9,984 nucleotides of DNA from Bacteriovoracales bacterium (GTDB taxonomy: Bacteria; Bdellovibrionota; Bacteriovoracia; Bacteriovoracales; Bacteriovoracaceae). Position 1 is the first letter of the stretch; each line of letters opens with the position of its first letter. Below, in pieces: positions 5,902 through 9,984 of the stretch. The translations under genes and the position numbers were made by a program. The notes below the pieces were generated by a model that did not search any database, had not been told where the DNA came from, and saw only the letters and a program-made list of their open reading frames with translations. Location of the stretch: NCBI GenBank assembly GCA_007117175.1, contig SKGZ01000079.1, forward strand, positions 1-9,984, given 5' to 3'.

Positions 5902-7655
5902 GAAAAGTCTCTAAGGCCTTGAGGAAGCTTCTGTTGATTTAATTTTTGAAAAATCTCAATAGTTTCTTCGATAGAATAATCAGAAGTTTTTTGTTCGCCA
6001 TAGGCTCTTAGGCTAAGTGTTTGCTTTTCTATTTCTTGATCTCCAATAACAATCATGTAAGGGATCTTTGCTTTTTGAGTTTCACGAGTTTTAAGTCCCA
6101 TTGTTTCATTGCGCTCATCTAACTGGATACGAAATCCTAGCTTGGAAAACTGCTGAGTTATTTTAGCTGCATGCTCAAGATGTAATTCGTTTTTAACGGG
6201 AATAATTTTCGCTTGAACTGGAGCCAACCAGAATGGGAAGGCACCACCAACATGTTCAATGTAAACGCCAATAAAGCGCTCCAGTGATCCTAGTAAAGCT
6301 CTGTGAATAACCACTGGTCTAACAGACTGGCCCTCTTGGTTAGTGTACTTTAAGTCAAACCTTTCGGGAAGTTGAAAGTCCAGCTGAATGGTGCCAAGTT
6401 GGTGATACCTCTTAAGAGCATCAGCGACTTGAATATCAATTTTTGGTCCATAAAAAGCACCATCTCCTTCGTTGATATGAAAGTCCACACCAGAGCTTTG
6501 CAGGGCCTTTTCTAAGGCTTTTTCTGCGTTATCCCAGATTTCATCTGAGCCAACTTTTTTTTCTGGACGAGTTGAGAGGGCCACTTTTATATCTTGAAAG
6601 TCAAAGTGCTTATAGCAGATAAAAAACATTTCAATTAACTGTTCTATCTCTGCTTGAATTTTTTCAGGTTGAATGAAAATATGAGCGTCATCTTGGCAAA
6701 ATGTTCTTACGCGAGTCAGACCTGAAACGACTCCGGATCTTTCATAGCGATGCAAGCGACCAAAATCAGCATAGCGTAATGGTAAATCTCGATAGCTGTA
6801 CTTGAAATTGCTAAACATAAGCATATGACAAGGGCAATTCATGGGCTTAAATGCAAACTCACGCTCATCAATTTTGGTAAAGTACATATTTTCGTGATAA
6901 TGCTCATAGTGTCCGCTGGTATGCCATAGTTCAGCGTCAAGAACTTGAGGAGTAATGACTTCTTGGTAGTTGTATCTTTTATAAACCTCTCTCATAAAGT
7001 CAATAAGGGCATTGTAAAGATGCGCTCCCTTTGGGAGAAAAAAGGGACTTGCGGGGGCAACTGGATCAAAGTGAAAGAGGTGAAGCTCTTTGCCTAGTTT
7101 TCGGTGATCTCTTTTTTTAGCTTGCTCTAAAAAATTCAGATGTTCTTTTAAGGATTCTTTGCTGTCAAAGCATACGGCATAAATACGCTGTAGCATTTTC
7201 TTGTCCTGCTGGCCTCTCCAATAGGCACCAGCAGTATTGAGTAATTTAAAGTAAGGAGAGAGTTCTCCTGTATGATTAACGTGGGGACCTCTGCAAAGAT
7301 CAATAAAGTTTCCCTGAGTATAGTAGGTAATCACTTCTTCATCTGGAAAGTCCTCGATTAATTCAACCTTGAGTGGCTGTTCTAGTTTTTTAAAGAGTTT
7401 GATGGCATCCTGACGATTGATTTCGTGTCGTTCAATAGGAATTTTCTTTTTTATTAATTCCTTCATCTTTTTTTCAATGAGAGGAAGTTGTTCATCTCCA
7501 ATCTGTAACTCGGTATCGATATCATAATAAAAACCATTTTCAATGACTGGACCAATCCCTAATTGAATTTTTTCATTGGGGTAAAGTTCAATGAGTGCTT
7601 GGGCCATCAGGTGGGCAGTGGAGTGACGAATTGTTTCTAAATCATGTTTTATCAT
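5898..7655 (-). CDS. thrS: Threonyl-tRNA synthetase lacking the N-terminal TGS domain
   Basis: Class II aminoacyl-tRNA synthetase charging tRNA-Thr. I place the start at the ATG at 7655 (585 residues), not the in-frame ATG at 7748. The extra 31 residues have no ribosome site and do not resemble any ThrS domain, and a good promoter lies inside that stretch. The protein then begins directly at the editing domain: HSTAH (residues 11-15) and CRGPHV (C121, H125) give the editing-site His/Cys set. The catalytic core follows, with Zn ligands C274 (MNCP), H325 (DDAHIF) and H451 (VIHRALLGSLERF), and motif 2 around RYADFGRLHRYERSG. The anticodon-binding domain occupies about the last 100 residues. Most bacterial ThrS proteins (about 640) carry a roughly 60-residue TGS domain first; here it is absent. 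No T-box leader fits the short predicted leader. Confidence 0.95.
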   Translation of the reverse strand: MIKHDLETIRHSTAHLMAQALIELYPNEKIQLGIGPVIENGFYYDIDTELQIGDEQLPLIEKKMKELIKKKIPIERHEINRQDAIKLFKKLEQPLKVELIEDFPDEEVITYYTQGNFIDLCRGPHVNHTGELSPYFKLLNTAGAYWRGQQDKKMLQRIYAVCFDSKESLKEHLNFLEQAKKRDHRKLGKELHLFHFDPVAPASPFFLPKGAHLYNALIDFMREVYKRYNYQEVITPQVLDAELWHTSGHYEHYHENMYFTKIDEREFAFKPMNCPCHMLMFSNFKYSYRDLPLRYADFGRLHRYERSGVVSGLTRVRTFCQDDAHIFIQPEKIQAEIEQLIEMFFICYKHFDFQDIKVALSTRPEKKVGSDEIWDNAEKALEKALQSSGVDFHINEGDGAFYGPKIDIQVADALKRYHQLGTIQLDFQLPERFDLKYTNQEGQSVRPVVIHRALLGSLERFIGVYIEHVGGAFPFWLAPVQAKIIPVKNELHLEHAAKITQQFSKLGFRIQLDERNETMGLKTRETQKAKIPYMIVIGDQEIEKQTLSLRAYGEQKTSDYSIEETIEIFQKLNQQKLPQGLRDFS

Positions 7656-7680
7656 TGCCGTGTCTTTTGTCCGAAAACTA

Positions 7681-7709
7681 ATATAAGTACTTGAAATTAA
7701 TAATAACAA
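7681..7709 (-). promoter_or_regulatory. Sigma-70-like promoter for the thrS-ddl block
   Basis: On the minus strand TTGTTA (7709-7704) and TTATAT (7686-7681) are separated by 17 bases. Transcription would start near 7674, leaving a leader of about 19 bases before the ATG at 7655. The surroundings are very AT-rich. The position argues that the longer thrS reading frame from 7748 is not the true start. No strong ribosome site is seen in the leader (only ACGG close to the ATG). Confidence 0.5.
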
Positions 7710-7900
7710 TTTAGCAATCTGCTGACAATTGTTGTCGAAGTGATCCATTAATTGTAAGAAAAACTAAGACAAGTGATCAGAGGCTATCTGCAAGCTCCTG
7801 AAATCACATGTTTCTTTGACTGTTTGTGTTGTTTACAGCCTTGAACAATTGATGTAAGTTTTTTGTGGAAAGTTTTTTCCGACCTCTAGGAGAAAGAAGC

Positions 7901-9214
7901 ATGGATGAACAACAATCTAATTTTAATCAACCGAATCTTAATCAACACAGTAGGGCAAAAAAAATTGAGGCCCTTATTGCTCATTCTGTTTTAGAAAAAA
8001 CAGACTTAGAAGGTGCACAAGAGCAAGAGCAAGCTTCAACAGCAATCTCGGCAGAGCAGAAAAGATTACAGGGGCAAGCTCATTATCGCTTGGCGAAAGT
8101 TTATTATGATAAAGCTGATTTAAAAAATGCAGAAGAAGCTTTCTTGCAAGCTCTAGAGCTTTGTGAAATGCCCTCTGATGGTCTGGCCATGATTAAGATT
8201 TCGGGATTCCTCATACGTATTTACTCAGAGGCAATGAAAAAAGATGAAGCTCAAATTTATATTGATCTGTCTAAGATGGTTTTAGATTATTTATTTTCTA
8301 ATGAGAATGACCTTTGTGCAGAGTATTTCTTTTACAGTGGTGTCATTGCCACTTATCAAGGTCAGTTCAAAGAAGCAAAACAACAATTTTCTCTAGCTTA
8401 CAAAAGGTCACAACAAGAAAATGAACCAGACCTTGTGGCTAAATCACTTTATTCTTTGGCCCAGAATGAATTTCAGGAAAAAAATCTAGATCAAGCTCTG
8501 AAAGTTCTGGGACAATTAGAACAGCTTTTACGGATTTTAAATAAAGGATATCTTAAAGGCAGTATGAATCTACTCTATGCTCAAATTTATTCGATTCAAG
8601 GTAAATTTGATCTGGCAGTAGAAATGTACCGCAAATCTCTCAATGAGCTCAATCATAAAATGTGTTGGAATCTCTTAGGTTATACTTTATTGGGTTTAGG
8701 CGCATGTTATAAGAAAATGGGTGAGTATAAACTCTCTTTAACTTATTTTGATCTAGCCTTAAGCTCAACCCATTCCAAGACTTATCGTCGTCTTGCTGAA
8801 AGGATACAAAGCGAAATTAATGAAGTTTATGACTCCAATGTGGACTTTTTTATTGATAAGCACAAACGACTTATTCATGAAAAGGAATTAGGCACAATAG
8901 ATTTTAAGCACCGCTTCGTATTGCTTGAGATTCTTTTTTTATTGGCCAAAAATCCAGGTCAAGCATTTGATAAAGAACAACTCTCTCTTTTAATATGGAA
9001 AGAAGAATATAATCCTTTGATTCACGATAAATTAATTTATACTAGTGTCAGTCGTCTAAGGAAACTAATTGAGCCAAATGGACAAAAGAATAAATACATT
9101 ATTCGCGGTAAGGATGGATACACCTTTAATCCCCATGTTAATGTACGGTTCCACCAAGGTGGTGAGAGAAACCTTGAGTCTATTGGCAATATTGAGATTA
9201 GCTCTCCTATTTAA
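7901..9214 (+). CDS. TPR-repeat protein with C-terminal OmpR/PhoB-type winged helix
   Basis: Probable DNA-binding regulator of 437 residues. The ATG at 7901 is chosen because AGGAGA (7888-7893) stands just upstream, at good distance; the in-frame GTG at 7865 has no such site. Residues 1-50 are Gln/Asn-rich and likely flexible. Tetratricopeptide-like helical pairs follow, the clearest at about 57-90 (AHYRLAKVYYDKADLKNAEE), 138-172, 179-212, 221-251 and 258-292 (GLGACYKKMGEYKLSLTYFD). Residues 325-412 fit the OmpR/PhoB output domain: the F-x-LLEILFLLAKNPGQAFDKEQL segment, the recognition region TSVSRLRKLIE, and the wing IIRGKDGYTFNP. There is no receiver domain, so the signal is likely a protein or peptide bound by the TPR part (inference). 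A 20-residue tail follows the wing, and its codons overlap the next gene. It is divergent from thrS; no convincing promoter was found in the gap. Confidence 0.88.
   Translation: MDEQQSNFNQPNLNQHSRAKKIEALIAHSVLEKTDLEGAQEQEQASTAISAEQKRLQGQAHYRLAKVYYDKADLKNAEEAFLQALELCEMPSDGLAMIKISGFLIRIYSEAMKKDEAQIYIDLSKMVLDYLFSNENDLCAEYFFYSGVIATYQGQFKEAKQQFSLAYKRSQQENEPDLVAKSLYSLAQNEFQEKNLDQALKVLGQLEQLLRILNKGYLKGSMNLLYAQIYSIQGKFDLAVEMYRKSLNELNHKMCWNLLGYTLLGLGACYKKMGEYKLSLTYFDLALSSTHSKTYRRLAERIQSEINEVYDSNVDFFIDKHKRLIHEKELGTIDFKHRFVLLEILFLLAKNPGQAFDKEQLSLLIWKEEYNPLIHDKLIYTSVSRLRKLIEPNGQKNKYIIRGKDGYTFNPHVNVRFHQGGERNLESIGNIEISSPI
9156..9166 (+). promoter_or_regulatory. Ribosome binding site inside the regulator gene
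   Basis: AAGGTGGTGAG differs at only one base from the anti-Shine-Dalgarno complement AAGGAGGTGA over its first ten bases. It lies eight bases before an in-frame TTG at 9174 and within the last codons of the TPR/winged-helix gene. It is the main reason for choosing that TTG as the next gene's start. Confidence 0.55.
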
Positions 9215-9779
9215 GCTCAGCTTTTTCTCGATAAACTGTTTGAGTCAGTCAAATTCAAATCAGCTGGTCTTAGATCAAGCCAATGCCGTCATGAGAGTAG
9301 GCAGAGATCTGTATTTTGATCATGATTTAGAGGATCTGAGCAGTCGTTTGAAGCTGTATTGGTGTTTAAATGATGATTCACTCATGCTTTCCAGTATTTC
9401 CCGTTACCTTAAGATAGAACAAGCAGATATCGGCAAAAAAAATGAACTCAATGAAAAAAATATTCGCTTCTTTATGATGGTTAAGAAAATCCAGGCCTTT
9501 TTAAGCCAGCAGCCAATTCACCTCAGCGATAATATGTCAAAATTATTAGCGCAAATGTGGAAAGAGCAAGATTGTGCTCACAAGACTAAAAAGGAGCATA
9601 CTGCCCAGAGCTTACTGCAGCTTTTTGAGGAGTTTTTAAGGGTTGAGTCGTTTTTATCTTCTCGCTTTAGTCATATGGGGCATTTGAATCATAAAGGAGA
9701 TGATAGCTCAGTTGACACTGCGTCATTTATGGAGGCAGTGGACAAGCAAATCGACCATGTCATTTTTACCAAGCATTAA
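9174..9779 (+). CDS. Unknown protein with N-terminal hydrophobic segment
   Basis: I do not recognise this gene. The frame runs well past the regulator stop (9214) and ends at a TAA at 9777-9779. The proposed TTG start at 9174 overlaps the regulator by 41 bases and gives 201 residues. The first 22 residues are strongly hydrophobic with R8 and K14 inside (MSLLAILRLALLFKLSFF), suggesting a signal peptide or membrane anchor. C22 follows S-I-N, a poor lipobox. The remainder is charged and mainly helical, with two internal Cys and a His-rich patch near the end (FSHMGHLNHK). Alternative starts are the GTGs at 9159/9162 and the ATG at 9291, which would remove the hydrophobic segment; none of these has a well-placed ribosome site. 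Coupling to the regulator suggests a shared pathway, perhaps an envelope partner or sensor (inference). Confidence 0.65.
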   Translation: MSLLAILRLALLFKLSFFSINCLSQSNSNQLVLDQANAVMRVGRDLYFDHDLEDLSSRLKLYWCLNDDSLMLSSISRYLKIEQADIGKKNELNEKNIRFFMMVKKIQAFLSQQPIHLSDNMSKLLAQMWKEQDCAHKTKKEHTAQSLLQLFEEFLRVESFLSSRFSHMGHLNHKGDDSSVDTASFMEAVDKQIDHVIFTKH

Positions 9780-9835
9780 GGCCTGTCAAGCCCAAAGAGC
9801 ACTTTTCTTGTCAAAAATAGAATATTTTGATATTT

Positions 9836-9949
9836 ATTAGCTCTACCGATTCTATTGCCTAGAGGTTTAAGGCATAGCGATGACTCGATAAAAAGCTAAT
9901 GAAAAGTATGGCTTTATTTGAGGTGGTTATTATAAGACCACCTTTTTTT
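9836..9949 (+). other. Candidate structured RNA or 3' UTR ahead of a terminator
   Basis: Between the last gene and the terminator the sequence can form ATTAGCT/AGCTAAT (9836-9842 with 9894-9900). This encloses a hairpin CTAtTGCCT/AGGCATAG (9852-9860 with 9870-9877, one bulged T). CTCT (9841-9844) can also pair with AGAG (9861-9864) in that hairpin's loop, a pseudoknot-like arrangement. A competing AAAGC/GCTTT pair exists (9892-9896 with 9911-9915). A possible promoter TTGTCA-17-TATTTA (9808-9836) would start RNA near 9843, which would exclude the outer stem. I could not match it to preQ1, fluoride, c-di-GMP-I or tRNA consensus. It may simply be the 3' UTR of the preceding gene. Confidence 0.25.
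9921..9949 (+). terminator. Intrinsic terminator
   Basis: AGGTGGT (9921-9927) and ACCACCT (9937-9943) form a 7-bp G/C-containing stem with a 9-base loop, followed by seven T (9943-9949). It is well placed to end transcription of the regulator operon. It lies about 140 bases after the last stop codon, so it gives either a long 3' UTR or a separate short RNA. Confidence 0.85.
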
Positions 9950-9984
9950 ATGTATGGTTTGAGAAGTATGGAATTTAAAAAGAA

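Noticed and set aside
7656..7748. N-terminal 31-codon extension of thrS from the ATG at 7748
   Set aside because: There is no ribosome site, no similarity to ThrS domains, and it contains a good promoter. It is probably non-coding leader and promoter DNA.
7656..7900. T-box or other riboswitch before thrS
   Set aside because: The predicted leader is about 19 bases, far too short, and no T-box sequence was seen.
9899..9984. Open frame from ATG 9899, or a gene starting at ATG 9950 or 9968 (MEFKK...)
   Set aside because: The first runs through the terminator stem. The latter has only a weak GAGAAG upstream and about five codons before the window ends, so it cannot be supported.

Overview
The window is an ordinary-looking, AT-rich bacterial chromosomal segment with tightly packed genes. 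Several genes join by 4-base ATGA or GTGA overlaps. Short genes start behind strong AAGGAGG-like ribosome sites. The mix of genes (TPR proteins with a C-terminal OmpR-type winged helix, a degenerate HD-GYP protein with a separate N-terminal domain, a small lipoprotein, queuosine synthesis) recalls the predatory or formerly 'deltaproteobacterial' Bdellovibrionota (Bdellovibrio/Bacteriovorax type). That assignment is an inference from style and protein content, not proven by the sequence. No rRNA, tRNA, CRISPR array, insertion sequence or phage gene was seen.

Layout. Bases 1-2698 (+) form an operon: the last codons of an unknown gene, a pyruvate kinase that carries a C-terminal two-cluster ferredoxin domain, and epoxyqueuosine reductase QueG. 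Bases 2778-3620 (+) encode a putative outer-membrane lipoprotein of unknown role. At 3625-3674 a perfect 18-bp hairpin separates this gene from a convergent block on the minus strand. That block reads, in transcription order, thrS (threonyl-tRNA synthetase lacking the usual TGS domain), a D-alanine--D-alanine ligase, a degenerate HD-GYP-like protein and a 69-residue protein. A good sigma-70-like promoter just upstream of the preferred thrS start drives this block. Divergent from thrS, bases 7901-9779 (+) hold a TPR/winged-helix regulator and an overlapping unknown gene with a probable TTG start and an N-terminal hydrophobic segment. A strong intrinsic terminator lies at 9921-9949, preceded by about 85 bases that can fold into a compact structure.

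How the genes may work together. Pyruvate kinase and QueG are translationally coupled, and both carry Fe-S cysteine motifs. The fused ferredoxin domain might therefore have an electron-transfer or redox-sensing role connected with either enzyme (speculative). ThrS and Ddl are housekeeping functions for protein and peptidoglycan synthesis, transcribed with a possible c-di-GMP-related or scaffold protein. The most unusual items are the pyruvate kinase-ferredoxin fusion with an Asp-containing second cluster motif, the TGS-less ThrS, the altered HD-GYP protein and the terminator built inside a coding sequence. None of these is clear proof of a new multi-gene system.
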